A stretch of 64,000 nt of DNA from Cryoendolithus antarcticus (Eukaryota; Ascomycota; Dothideomycetes; Cladosporiales; Cladosporiaceae). The notes beneath the pieces are model-generated. The model saw nothing but the letters and a program-made list of their open reading frames with translations, had not been told where the DNA came from and did no database searches. The stretch lies in contig NAJO01000002.1 in the NCBI GenBank assembly GCA_002077065.1, positions 1,488,001 through 1,552,000 of the forward strand, read 5' to 3'. The translations under genes were made by a program, and so were the position numbers. Below, piece by piece: positions 1 through 11,200 of this stretch (the stretch's first letter is position 1; each line of letters begins with the position of its first letter).

Positions 1-1134
1 GACCATCTGACCGAGACTGGCACAGCGGTCGGCATGAGTCACAGTGTACTAGCTCAGATGCGCTCGAAATCCTACACCGTCAGCGAGGCCAAGAAGATCA
101 TCGCTGATAAGGTTCACATGCTCAATGTGATCAAAGCGGAGGAATGTACAACAGCTCAGCATTCGCCTTCTGGATCGCCCAGCAGCAAGACTGGCGACAC
201 ATCTTCTAGCATCATCGCATCCCTCGGTACCACTGTATCGCCTCCCACCTCAGTTGAGGCTGTCAGCGCGGCTGCCAGGACCACCACTACGTGCAACTAC
301 ATGGTCTGCCACACCTGCCGCCCGTTCCTTCACGACAGAGTTCCCGTGACAATAGCAGCCATTCTCAACGGTACAGAGCCGGCAATCTCGAGTACGGAGA
401 TGCAGTATCTGCGCATGGTCGAGCCGGCTGTTGTCAGTAAGCTCGGTACACGACCTGCACCAATTCGTCGCGTTCGTCAATTCGGCCTCGGACTGACCAG
501 CACGGACATCACTTCGCAGCAGAAAGACGGCGCCGACGAAGATACTACGCCAAGTGACTGGACGTCCAGCGATATCTCGAGTGGGGTGTACGAAGAGGAT
601 GACAATGAGGAGTTCGTCGATGTTGATCCGTTCCCCTGCCCTGGGCCTGGCTTCTGCCCCATGGCTAGCTACGCAGATGGCTGCGCCTACGATGGAGACT
701 TCGACGATGGACAACGTGCCATAAACCACGCCATAGTCACTGGAGATACCACTGCTGGCGCCGAGTATATCACGCCCGAACGTCCACGCTACCATCTACG
801 CCGCGTCGAAGGCACCGTCTCCGAAACTCCAGGCAGAGCGTCGTCGACGGGCTCGTCCGTCAGTCTACCCACCCCGACCACCATGCCACTCACGCCCGTC
901 ACGCCATCCGATGAGAGTTTCGAAGACGTACTCAACGATCGTAAAAACGGCAAGCCAGTCAAGGTCGGCAAAGCAGCTACCATCTACGGCAGACTAGACT
1001 CCGGTGCAAGCGGCACTATGAGCAGCAGATCTAGCAGCAGCAGCTTGGGGAGTGAGGTTGCTGTAGCGGACGGCGTCGCGCTGACGGAAGAGGCAGTCGA
1101 AACGCACATTCCGGATATCAAGTATGAGGAGTAG
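1..1134 (+). CDS. Unrecognised protein, 5' end cut by the window
   Basis: The frame is open from base 1 with no stop before the ATG at 34, so the true start probably lies upstream and only the C-terminal part (at least 366 residues from that ATG) is visible. I do not recognise the family. Visible parts, numbered from the ATG: a short helix-prone N-terminus, a Ser/Thr-rich linker, a Cys-rich conserved-looking block near residues 87-110 (CNYMVCHTC followed by a hydrophobic stretch), and an acidic segment near 185-205. A second Cys/Gly/Pro patch (CPGPGFCP) follows, and the C-terminal third is a Ser/Thr/Pro-rich tail that is probably disordered. No membrane segment or signal peptide is seen. The Cys pairs could bind metal, but no known finger spacing is evident. 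Codon use and the long open frame support a real gene; the function is unknown. Confidence 0.7.
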   Translation, partial: DHLTETGTAVGMSHSVLAQMRSKSYTVSEAKKIIADKVHMLNVIKAEECTTAQHSPSGSPSSKTGDTSSSIIASLGTTVSPPTSVEAVSAAARTTTTCNYMVCHTCRPFLHDRVPVTIAAILNGTEPAISSTEMQYLRMVEPAVVSKLGTRPAPIRRVRQFGLGLTSTDITSQQKDGADEDTTPSDWTSSDISSGVYEEDDNEEFVDVDPFPCPGPGFCPMASYADGCAYDGDFDDGQRAINHAIVTGDTTAGAEYITPERPRYHLRRVEGTVSETPGRASSTGSSVSLPTPTTMPLTPVTPSDESFEDVLNDRKNGKPVKVGKAATIYGRLDSGASGTMSSRSSSSSLGSEVAVADGVALTEEAVETHIPDIKYEE

Positions 1135-2599
1135 GATTCTCCCAGGCGCTGCTAGTATCCCAGGATACGGCATCGTTATCGTGCACGCCTCTTGGGAGGA
1201 TCTAGGTTGTGTGAGGTGCATGAGGGAGCTCGCAAGCAATTCAAATTCAGGAGACTGGAGTGAGAAGCAGTAATGACTTGGGAACGATTGCGTGTCTGGG
1301 GATTAGCGAAGGCGTCGGTGCACGGAGGGGAGGGGGTGATGGAGACATCACATCCACTGCATATTGATTGTGTTTTGTTGTGGAAGCATACAATGTACTT
1401 CCGCCTCTCCCCACGTCTGAAGGCTCCTGTGGTGGCATGAGTGTAGCTGCGACCGTGAAATCACCAGTCACGATTGATGTGAAAGGGGGCGGACTGTGTG
1501 CGAGTAACCACGATGCCTCCGCTTGTCTAGAAGCTTGCAACGTGGCAAATGCTCTTTTCAACTTGCCCATAACAGCGCGTCGCTATGCCGCCCAGATTCA
1601 TGAGAAACAAGATACCACAAAGCCTGAGCTCTCGTGTCGATGTTGAGTGCGTAGACCACTATTGCATCCACGTGATGAACATGGTCGGGATCTCACATAT
1701 TGGGAGAAATACAGGGCTTGTGATCGATTCGCTCGTTAGTCTGGATCCGCCCCGTTGAGCATGTGCAGGCATATTCATCGTATCATGAAGGGAGCGACAA
1801 TAGTAACGGATAACTACAACAAGTCGAACGACAATTTAAGCCTCTCATAGTCAGCTTACCTGACTTTCTTTTTCCGCGAGATGATCACGCAGGATTGATA
1901 GGATGATCCCAAATGCTCCTTCCAAGCCACGCCGCGCCCTAAACCCAGTTGACAAGTGCCCTAAATCCTGAAACGTGCCATTCCCAGCCAGTTGAAATCG
2001 AAGCCGTTGCCGAAGCCGGTGAACGCAATCATCCAAACCTTGCTAGACAAGCTAGGGTCGGCGCTGGGAGACCTTGAATCTCCGACCGCAGCAGATTGCG
2101 CGTCTTGATCCATCTTGACACTTCTCCGTACTCCACTTTGTTCGTCGTTGAAGCCGTTGCATGTGCTGCGTTTCGAGCGTTCGTTGCTGCGTTCTTGCTT
2201 CTGCGAAGTGCGCTGCGTGATCGAATTCGGAAGTGACACGACCGAAAACCTGGAAAGCATCCCTGGACCGTACCTGCATGTAATCGACGGGACCTGGTTG
2301 CCGTGGTGGAGATTTATTGATAGACACGACGCTCTTGGACCGGATCCACTGGAAGAGACTTGAGGAGAGGCGATAATAGTGAACACTCTCTTTGCATACG
2401 CGTTTGCTTGTTTGTACAGTACCGCGGTTGATCTGCGTAATACTCGAAGCGCATAATCACGAGGCCGGAAGGAAGGCCACTGTACAGTAAGCCCGAGACC
2501 TCAGCCACCACGTCGGACAAGGCTGGGCTGACCTTGAGGCAAGACTCGGATCATATACCACGCCCATCCCAGCGCACGCCACGGTCACTGCAATCTACG
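1135..2599. other. Intergenic, no supported gene
   Basis: This 1.5-kb stretch holds only overlapping short frames on both strands, all below 145 codons and none with a recognisable domain. A minus-strand pair of frames at about 1851-2113 ends next to a GTAAGC donor-like site and could be a small spliced gene, but nothing else supports it. The last part should contain the promoter of the gene starting at 2600. Confidence 0.5.
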
Positions 2600-3356
2600 A
2601 TGAGGGCGACACTCCTCGCCCCGATGCTCGCCATCCTCTCCTTCGCCTCCGCAGAAACCCTGCTACCCTCACCCTCCACCGGCACATCACCCATATCGGA
2701 CGGCATATCGGCACCTACACTTATACCCATAGAGGATGGGTCTCATCTCCAGTCCGAAGTCCCACATTTCCCCCTTTGCCACTGTTAACTAACAACCCTA
2801 CAGACTCCGCCAAGCCGCTCCCGTCACAAATCCCCAGGCCACTCCCGTAGCCGTCCAAGCGCCCACCGTGACGACGAACTGGGTCCGCACCGAGATCAAC
2901 GGAGTGGTGACCTATGTCCAACTCGCTTACACCCAAACTTTCGCCGCGGTGCCAGACCAATGGCCAAGCCCCGGCGTGGGACAGATTGGGCTCGGAACGC
3001 TGAAGAGTAAGAGAGGCATTGCGCCCGCGACGGCAGAGGAGACCGGACTTGCAGGACGAGTGAGGGTATGAGAGCTCTGTGCTGATGTGAGCTGCTCTGT
3101 AGTATTCGCGCAGCCGGTCGAGGTGGTTATGAGGGATGCGTTGGTGAAGCAGACGTTGAGTGTCTTGGAAGTGGTGGAGGTCATTGAGACGAGGACAGTG
3201 GTGGAATGGTCGACTGTGACGCTGTGGAATAATGGATCGATCGCTGGGACTGGCACTGGATACGTTACCGGCACTGGACTTACCGCCTACGGCACAGGCG
3301 CCCCGGCTCTCTCTTCTGGTCGGCCCTTTGCTTTGCGCTACTACTTCTTCGGCTGA
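2600..3356 (+). CDS. Secreted Kre1-like small cell-wall protein
   Basis: The start at 2600 opens a signal peptide (MRATLLAPMLAILSFASA). I propose exons 2600-2739, 2804-3059 and 3114-3356, about 212 residues. Intron 1 ends TACAG at 2803 with a CTAAC branch; its donor may be 2740 or 2752, both in phase. Intron 2 runs from GTGAGG at 3060 (or GTATGA at 3066) to CGCAG at 3113, again in phase. The core reads NWVRTEINGVVTYVQ, then YTQTF, then GQIGLGTL. This pattern resembles what I recall of the Kre1-type wall proteins that act in beta-1,6-glucan assembly. The predicted C-terminus is not a clear GPI signal, so surface anchoring is unproven. Family assignment is from memory of the motif only. Confidence 0.5.
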
Positions 3357-4472
3357 GCCATGCCATCGCACCAGCGTGCTCGCGTTGAGCTGCAAATACG
3401 AACATACGTACCATCGGTTTCTGGCGTTAGGGAGGGAAAGAGAAGTCTCTTGCTGCATTCGGCGTATACACAGCATATGCATATTTCGAGCGTTTCTGGC
3501 GGTCTGATAGCGATACTGTACTCTGCATACATAAGGCGAGCATGGAGATGTATACTGCACGCGAGACATAGCATCTGTAGAATACCAAACAGCTTGCACT
3601 CTGACCGGTCCCAGTGGCTGGCTTTTGATGTGATCGTTGCACGCGTAGAGAGCTTGGGCAGTCCGAAAGCTGCACTGAGTCGATACGGGAGAACGCCTGT
3701 ACTTGTACCTGAAAGTAAGTACATTTTCCTTTACACGCAGTAACTCATTCGAAAGGCAAAGTCACGTGCAGCGCTTCAGCAAGCCATCAAGCTTGAACCG
3801 TTGTCAACCTAATCTACACAGCAAGCCACGACCTACATATCCGGCTCGTCCAGCACACACCGCGCAACGCCAATCTAGAGACTTTGCTACATACGTCTCA
3901 GCCTTGCAGATAAGCATCACGACGATTGAAGCTTGTGTAGCGAGTGGCTTGCAGAAGCGCCCGCGTACACATATACAGCTCAGCCTCGTTGAAGCTTCTG
4001 TGGGTTGGTATCGCCCACGTGGCAGCTACAATGCGTTTCGGACACGGCACGTTGGCGCTCATTCCCAGTGATGGATTGGCGATAAGCTCACCGGTGTGCA
4101 AGAAGGCACGCGTGGCATGTAGGACAGTACCAGATCTGGTTTGACCTGCGCACGGGCTGTGTGAAGCATGGGAAGGCGCAACTGAGACGCCGCAGTCGTG
4201 GCTGCCCGAACCTCCGACCGAACCTTCCCAGTGCTGAAGTTGATAAAGAACAATGGACCGCCCTCATCCGGGCGCGGATCTTGATATTCGTCACCGAGTC
4301 GGCGGAACAAAGAAGTCTTTTGGCCCCAAACTCGCCTGACGTTGATGTGCAGATGCAAAGCTTCGGACAACACATACAAATGTGCAATAGCGTCTCGGGG
4401 CCGCAAATGCAAGGCTACGTTTGAGCCTTGTACACTGAGCGGGTAGCGACAGATATTATCCGGCCTCGAGGG
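3357..4472. other. Intergenic, no supported gene
   Basis: About 1.1 kb with only short, mutually overlapping frames on both strands (all below 130 codons). Nothing in it resembles a known domain. It should hold the terminator of the secreted protein gene and the promoter of the MFS transporter. Confidence 0.5.
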
Positions 4473-6491
4473 ATGAGATCTCCAAGCTCTTCACAGGAGG
4501 GTCTCACATACCTCGAGTCGACCCATACGACCATGGACAATCGACGTTCCGAAGAGAGCGCGACTGAGCGCAACGACACAGCATTCACTACGACCACCAT
4601 GGACGTCATTCCGCCACCACAACCGCCGTCACCAACCCTCTCGAATCCTTGGACAGCCACTCAAACTCCCCGCTACGCAGATTACATCGCCTCCAAAACA
4701 GCCTCGACCCCTCTCCCGACCAAACCCCTCGTCTCACCCACTTCGACTCCCGTCCCAGACCTGCACGATGTTCCGCTCGAAGATGGACCCTCCGCCACAG
4801 CGACCTGGACACCATCACGGCAGGTCAAGACAGTGCTTGCAGGCCAAGCGTTCTGCGTCTTCATCGTAAGTCTGGATATGACGATCCTCGTTGCGACACT
4901 ACCAAGCGTGGCGAAGGCTTTGGATGCGAATGCTACACAAGCGTTCTGGATCGCTGCGAGCTATCTACTGGCCAGCGCCGTAGTCCAACCACTCGTCCCT
5001 GGGCTAGCGGATATCTTCGGTCGACGAAGCGTGGTGTTCGGAGCTGTGTTGGCTTTCACCATGGGATCTATCGTCTGCGCTACAGCGAAGAGCGTGGGAG
5101 CAATCTTAGGAGGTCGAGTGATCCAGGGCATAGGTGGAGGCGGGATCCTTAGTGCCAACCTGGTCGTGCTGAGTGACCTGATTCCGTTGCGGCAAAGGAG
5201 TCGATTTCTGGGGTTGATTCAGCTGGTGTTTGCATGTGGGACTAATCTCGCGCCGATCATCGGGGGTGCGCTTGTGAAGAGCAGTGGAGGGTGGAGATGG
5301 TGAGTTCAATGTCGAGGAAAGCCGCTTGACGGGTGCATATCCTGACGAGCACAGGCTATTCTGGATCAACCTTCCATTTTGCGCGATTGGACTGGCGATC
5401 ATACCGTTCCTGCTGCGATATGAGAGACCTCCCAGTACAGTATACGAGAAGCTCTCGAACATCGACTGGGTTGGCGCTGCATTACTGATCGTAAGCGCGA
5501 CGTCGTTCCTGGTGGGCATTAGTTGGGGTGGTAATCAGTTCGACTGGCGCAGCGCTGCAGTCCTTGTGCCGTTGGTCGTCGGTGCTGCAGGCGTTGTGGG
5601 TACCGTATTCTACGAGCGGAAGTACGCCAAGGTACCCTTTCTGCGGTGGTCGCTGTTCCAGGAGCGATCAGCTGTTGCGGCATATGCTTGCACAGTGCTG
5701 CAAGGCTTCCTCGTAAGAGATCCCACCACCCACCGCCGGACTTGGACCGCTCAGCTGACGTTGTGTTGCAGCTATTTGCACTGAGCTACTACCTCGTCCT
5801 CTACATGCTCGCCTGCAAACTCTATACCCCGATCGTCTCAGGCGCAGCCCTCCTGCCCTTCGCCATGACAGTCATACCCGTGAGTGGCATCACCGGGATC
5901 GTCATTACACGGCTAGGCCACTATCGACGACTCGTCTGGCTCGGCTGGGGCCTAAGTGTTGCGGGCATCGCGCTCATGATAGTACTGGACGTTGGCACAT
6001 CAGCAGCAGCCTGGGTCTTCATCTTCATGCTGGCTGGGGCCGGGCAAGGCCTTCTGCTCATCGCACACAGCATAGCCATTCAGGCGTCGTGTCGGCCCTC
6101 TGACGCAGCGCACGCAAGCAGTATGTACAGCTTCATGCGCGGCTTCGGGCTCTGCCTTGGCGTGGTGATAGGCGGGACGATCTTCCAGAACTTCTTCCGG
6201 CACCGTCTCGCGGATCTGAGTCTACCCATTATTATTGCACATAACGCTGAGGGGTTCGTGCCGGCACTGCAGGGCATGAGTGGCGTGTTGCCGGTCAAGG
6301 AGCAGCTGCAGGGCGCTTATGCGTTTGGCCTGCGGAGGCTTTGGGAGGTGCTGACGGGGGTTGCCGTGTGCGGGCTGGCAATAAGTATGGCCATTGAGGA
6401 GAAGACGCTAGATACGGATCATGAGAGTGAGCATGTGTTGAAGGGGAGTGAGAGGAGTTCGACGATGACACAGTTAGACCGAGAGAAGTAG
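4473..6491 (+). CDS. MFS drug-type transporter, 14-TM (DHA2/Azr1-like)
   Basis: The protein is a proton-driven multidrug or toxin exporter of the major facilitator superfamily, expected in the plasma membrane. Exons are 4473-5299, 5355-5712 and 5772-6491 (634 residues). Intron 1 (GTGAGT to ACAG) splits a Trp codon and restores WRW-LFWINLPF; intron 2 (GTAAGA to GCAG) joins LQGFL to LFALSYYLV. After a Ser/Thr/Pro-rich cytosolic N-terminus of about 125 residues come the first membrane helices, the motif A region (GLADIFGRRS), and antiporter motif C-like glycines (RVIQGIGGGGILSAN). LFWINLPF after helix 6 is typical of the 14-helix subgroup. The ATG at 4473 is the first in frame; one at 4533 is also possible. 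No synthase or regulator of a secondary-metabolite cluster lies beside it, so the substrate cannot be inferred. Confidence 0.9.
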
Positions 6492-6770
6492 ACTGCGAAC
6501 GTGCCATGTACCTCGTCGCCACACTGGACAAGGCTGTATCACGAAGTGCACTTGACGATACTGTGCCTTTTCCTCTGTCTACTCGGAATATGTGTGATGA
6601 ATGGACAAAATCTGTAGTGATGGGACAAGACAGTCGCCATTGCAGAGGCGTAGTCAGCAAAACCCAATGCCTCCGGGTTCATCCGCTGCCCAGCTCCAAC
6701 CTCCCGACGAGAGCTTCAACTTTCTCGACAAGACTGTTATAACGGTATTTTCACCTGGCAATTCTTCATC

Positions 6771-7787
6771 ATGTCTGCGCTACGCCTCCGAGCTCTCCGC
6801 GGGCTTGCACGCCCCACTGCAGCTCGCGCGGCTCCCCGGACCAACAGGACACAATTGGTCGCCCGTCGCTGGGCGAGCAGCGGAGGCCATGGATCGCATG
6901 AGGCGAGCTCGGATCTGCCTTGGTGAGTGATGCCCTTTGTATGGCAAGTCGAACCTGGACATGCAGCTGACGATTGGCTCAGGGCGCTCTCTGCCGGCAT
7001 CATCACACCTATAGGCGCATACTTCCTGTGGCCATCAGCCTCCACCCACGCCGATCACGGACATCACGACGCTCATGGCGATGTACACGAGGAGCATTCT
7101 GAGGGCGAGGACGGCGAGGACAAGTCTGAGGACGCTGGAGAAGAGAAGGAGGCGGCTGAGCCGGCAGAAGACTCTGCGCCCAAGGACGAGGAGTCTAAGG
7201 ACAAGGAGCCAAAGGATGAAGAGCCAAAGGAGGACGCCAAGGCCGAGTCTACCCCTGAAGAGTCGTCCGATGACTCTGAGACGAAAGAGGACGATGGTGA
7301 CGACAAGCCCGCGAAGCCATCGGGATCTGAAGGAGAGGCTCAGCCCAAGACAGACGACCCTAACAAGGCCTCTAAGGGTGATGAGCCAGCATCTGAGCCC
7401 AAGACGAAGAAAGGCGAGTCTGGCGTCGAGGGCGTGAAGGGTAAGGGTCACATGAAGTCTGACGCGCCTGGTCTTACCGACACGGTAAAGTCTGAGCCAG
7501 ATGGCAAAGGAGGGTTCAAGAAGCGGGTTGACTCAGGGGCGCAGACGGATCTTGGAGTATGCTGTGCTGTTACTGAGTTTTCATGGGATGTCGAGCTAAC
7601 GATTGAACAGGACGCGGCGGCGAAACCCTCTGGTGATATCGCGAAGAAGCAAGAGGGTATGAGCAATACTCCTACACGGCATTCCACGGATATCCACAAT
7701 AGCAGTGAGAAAAGCACGAAGGGTGAGGGTGTTCCGGATACGGCCAAGATCAATGGACCGGTTGATCCTAGCCGACCTGCGAAATAG
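6771..7787 (+). CDS. Acidic mitochondrial membrane-anchored protein
   Basis: The start at 6771 gives an Arg/Ala-rich presequence without acidic residues (MSALRLRALRGLARPTAARA), typical of mitochondrial import. Intron 1 is 6923-6982 (GTGAGT to CTCAG) and splits a Trp codon, giving SSDLPW-ALSAGIITPIGAYFLWPSA, a short hydrophobic span. A second probable intron, 7557-7610 (GTATGC, GCTAAC branch, ACAG), is 54 nt and in frame, so it could be misread as coding. A His-rich patch follows the membrane span, then about 200 residues of Lys/Glu/Asp/Ser/Pro-rich, probably disordered sequence with near-repeats of the type KDEE-S-KDKEP. I expect an inner-membrane protein with an acidic tail, but the function is unknown. 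Similar DLPW-plus-hydrophobic-span proteins are, from memory, common in filamentous fungi. Confidence 0.7.
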
Positions 7788-8259
7788 TGGTTGATCGTCA
7801 TCGGGGAAAGCTGAGTATTGTCTAGTGCTATGTTGTTCGACTAGCTGGCCGCCGCGTGGTGAGACTAGGTACCTCACAGGACTGTACATATGTATACCTA
7901 TGCAAAAAGTTGTGTCGGGTTTCGTCGCTCCCGAGCCATTGACACGCTTTTCTCGGTTTACCAAGGGCTGGCGGAGCAGTATAACCGACCCCTCGAATCG
8001 GAGGCAGCTATCTTACGATTCTGGTGTTCAGTGAATTGTTCAATCTCGTCGATGTCTGCCTGATGTTGCCTGATGCACGCGTTTGACGCAGGGAAATGTG
8101 CCCCACTCCGTCCAAACACATATATTGCGTACTTCGATATACCTTCACTCCCTCCACCACCTACGCACCTTTTGCCGTGCTTGGTGCATAGACATATCAC
8201 ACACATACATCGCCACCTCCCACTTACTGAACCTCGATACCCTCTCCACCACCGCCATC
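7788..8259. promoter_or_regulatory. Intergenic; CT-rich leader of the CAND1 gene
   Basis: No gene is seen. The last ~140 bases before 8260 are strongly pyrimidine-rich (runs such as CTTCACTCCCTCCACCACC), as is common just upstream of highly expressed filamentous fungal genes. The CAND1 reading frame stays open through this leader but contains no earlier in-frame ATG. Confidence 0.4.
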
Positions 8260-11200
8260 ATGGCGCCCTCCGCCATCCCCACCAACCCCACCTCCCACAA
8301 CATCGCCTCCCTCCTCCCTAAACTCTCCGATCCAGACTCCGATATCCGCTACATGACACTGAACGACATGCACGCCATGCTTGAAATCGGCGCCCCTACA
8401 TTCCTCCAGCACGACTACACAGTCTGCGCCAAAGTCGTCGAGGGCCTACTCACAACACTGACAGACGGTAACGGGGATGTGCAGAATATGGCGATCAAGT
8501 GCTTAGGCCTGTTCGTCAACAAGGCGCCAGAGACGATACTGTGTCCCACTATCGAGAAAGTAAGCAACATTCAGGCACAGAACAGTATCGACAATACGAT
8601 TCCGGCGTTGGCGGTGAGGGCTATCGCTGTTGCGCTGCCGCATCCTGTGCAAGGCGTTGCGAGGACGGCGAAGGTGACGGAGGCGTACAATGCGGTGTCC
8701 AAGGCGCTCATACCGAGACTCATTGGGAAGGTGGTGGTGCCTATACCGAACGGGAAGTCCATGCCTCCGCCTCCCAAGGGGATGCTCGAGGTGGACCTGG
8801 AGACTGGAAGCGACAGCAACAGCCTAGATCTGCTGGTAGAGGTGGCGAGGTGCTATGGTCCTATGCTGCAGGCTGCTGAGGTGGAGGCACTTGAGCAGGT
8901 GAGCATGCAGGTGCTGGAGAGCGAGAAGTGTGGGACGGTAATGAAGAAGAAGGCTGTGACTGCGCTTGCGGCTTTGGCACCGTTCTTCAACGACAACTTG
9001 CTCGCCAGTCATGTCAGCTACACGATCGAGCAATTGAGGCAGAGTCATCTTACGAGCCAACAGAGGAAGCTGTATATCACAGTGTACGGCAGCATGGCCA
9101 GGGCTGTGCCGCAAAAGTTCGGGCCTTACCTTAGAACACTGGCGCCGTTTGTGCTGGCTCCTCTTAGTGAGATGGAGCTCGAGCAACAAGGCGAGCAGGA
9201 AGCGGAGGCAGATGGCGAGCGGGACATCGAGATGGAGGAGGTGCGCGAGGCAGCGCTTGTGGCGATCGAGAGCTTCTTGCAGGCTTGCGCGCAGGATATG
9301 AAGGCTTACTTAAAGGACGTCACAGAGGCGACTATCCGATTTCTCAAGTATGACCCCACTTTGGCGGACGACGACGAGGACATGGAAGAGGAGGTGATGG
9401 AGGACGACTTCGATGCTGAAGAAGACGACTTCGAGGAAGAGACTGGCTTCGAGGATGAGGACGATGTGAGCTGGAAGGTGCGGCGAGGCAGTGCGAAGGC
9501 CTTGCACGCGCTTATAGGTGCGCTGGATGTCAACGACCCGACGTTGTATGGTACGATCGCACCCGCTCTGATCGCACGCTTTAAGGAGCGGGAAGAGAGC
9601 GTACGGTCAGAAGTCATCTCGACGCTTGCATTCCTGGTGGCGAAGACTGGCAGCTCAACGGTGAAGCAAGTACCATCTGCTGAGACGAATGGCGTAGCCG
9701 CGAGCAGGAAGCGCAGACGCGGCGGCAGCAATGTCCTCTTGGCGGATGTACATGGCGCAACGAACGGCTACGCTTCACCGGCTACTCCACCACCCGCTGA
9801 CAAGGCCGGTCAAGGTCTTGCTGGCATCAATCCGCAGATCGTCAAGGAATCAGCCAAGCTTCTCAAGTCCTCAACGCCCCTAACGAAGCTGAACACCATC
9901 TCTTTGCTGAAGGACATGGTGATTGCACAGCAGGGCGGTCTGTCAGAGCACGCTGACCTCGTTCTTGGACCCGTTGTGGATGCGATGAAGACAGCAAACG
10001 AGACCTCGTCTTCTCTATCGGGCAATGCACTCCGCATCGAGTGTCTTGTTCTCCTCCGCGTGGTCGCAGAGAATCACTCCAGCAAGATCATCGCAGCTCA
10101 TCTGGACAGGCTCGTCCCGGCATTGGTGTCTGCGGCTAAGGACCGCTTCACCAAGGTGTCGAGCGGGGCGCTCGCCACGATCGAGGTGTTTGTCAAGGCT
10201 CTCACTCCACCTCGCTCTGCTGCCAGCAAGAAGCAGAACAGCGAGTACATCGATCAGCTGTTCGAAGTTATCACCGAGCGCATCGGATCGCAGGACGCGG
10301 ATACAGAGGTTAGGCAGAAGGCTGTGCAGGCTCTAGGCTTGCTCATCGGACGCACATCTGGATCCGCGGGCGGCAATTCGCTATCGCAGCAGAATCGCTT
10401 CGCTGGGCAGCAGCTTATTGCTGATCGCATGAAGAACGAGTTGACGAGGCTGTCTTGCGTGCGCGCTGTCGATACTATCGCAGTGCTCGCGCAAAGCGGC
10501 AAGGATTTCAAGCCCGGTTTCGTCAACGCTGTAGCTGTCGAGCTAGGTGCTCAGCTTCGCAAGTCCAGCCGGTCTCTGCGAGGCGCGAGCTTGAGTGCGC
10601 TGCGTATGCTTGCAGTCAATCAGGCCGCGCGCGAATCGATGGATGATGCTACGGTCAAAGAGGTGATCGAGGCGTTACTTCCACTGCTGCAGGAAGGTGA
10701 TTTGCATATGCTTGGCCCGGCCCTCATCATCCTGGGTGCCATCGCGAAGGAGAAGTCGAAATTGATCGCCACACCGCCGGTAATCAGCGCAATCTGCAAT
10801 ATCACCTCGGACTCTGTTGCAGGCACTGCGCTCGAAGCACTGGTTGCTTGCGTCGAGGCGATTGGCAAGGCAGGCGCTGGACAACCACTGATGGCTGCGT
10901 TGCTCAAGCAGGGCACGCAAGGCGATACCGATGTCTCTGGTCGTGTGATTGGCACACTCCTCGTCTCTGGTGGTGCTAGCGTTGGCGTCAAGCTTGACAG
11001 CTTCCTCAGCGAATTGCAGACACAGCCAGATGAAGACAAGAAGTGCCTTGCCCTGTCAGTGCTCGGCGAGACAGGTCTCCGCATGGGCTCATCCTGTCCC
11101 CTCACACCGCAGAACTTCATACCATACTTCGAAGACCCTTCCGAGAGGACGAAGCTCGCCGCCGCCATAGCCCTCGGGCGCGCAGGAGCTGGTAACGTCA

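Noticed and set aside
250..795. 181-codon minus-strand frame
   Set aside because: It lies wholly antisense to the plus-strand gene at the window start and has no domain; the plus frame has the more protein-like composition.
1851..2386. Minus-strand frames that might form a small spliced gene
   Set aside because: A GTAAGC donor-like site is present, but the frames share no clear joint, no family is recognised, and composition is not convincing.
2721..3599. 292-codon minus-strand frame
   Set aside because: It is antisense to the secreted protein, whose signal peptide and in-phase introns make the plus strand the better choice.
4473..6491. Secondary-metabolite cluster around the MFS transporter
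   Set aside because: No polyketide or peptide synthase, terpene cyclase or zinc-cluster regulator is seen nearby.
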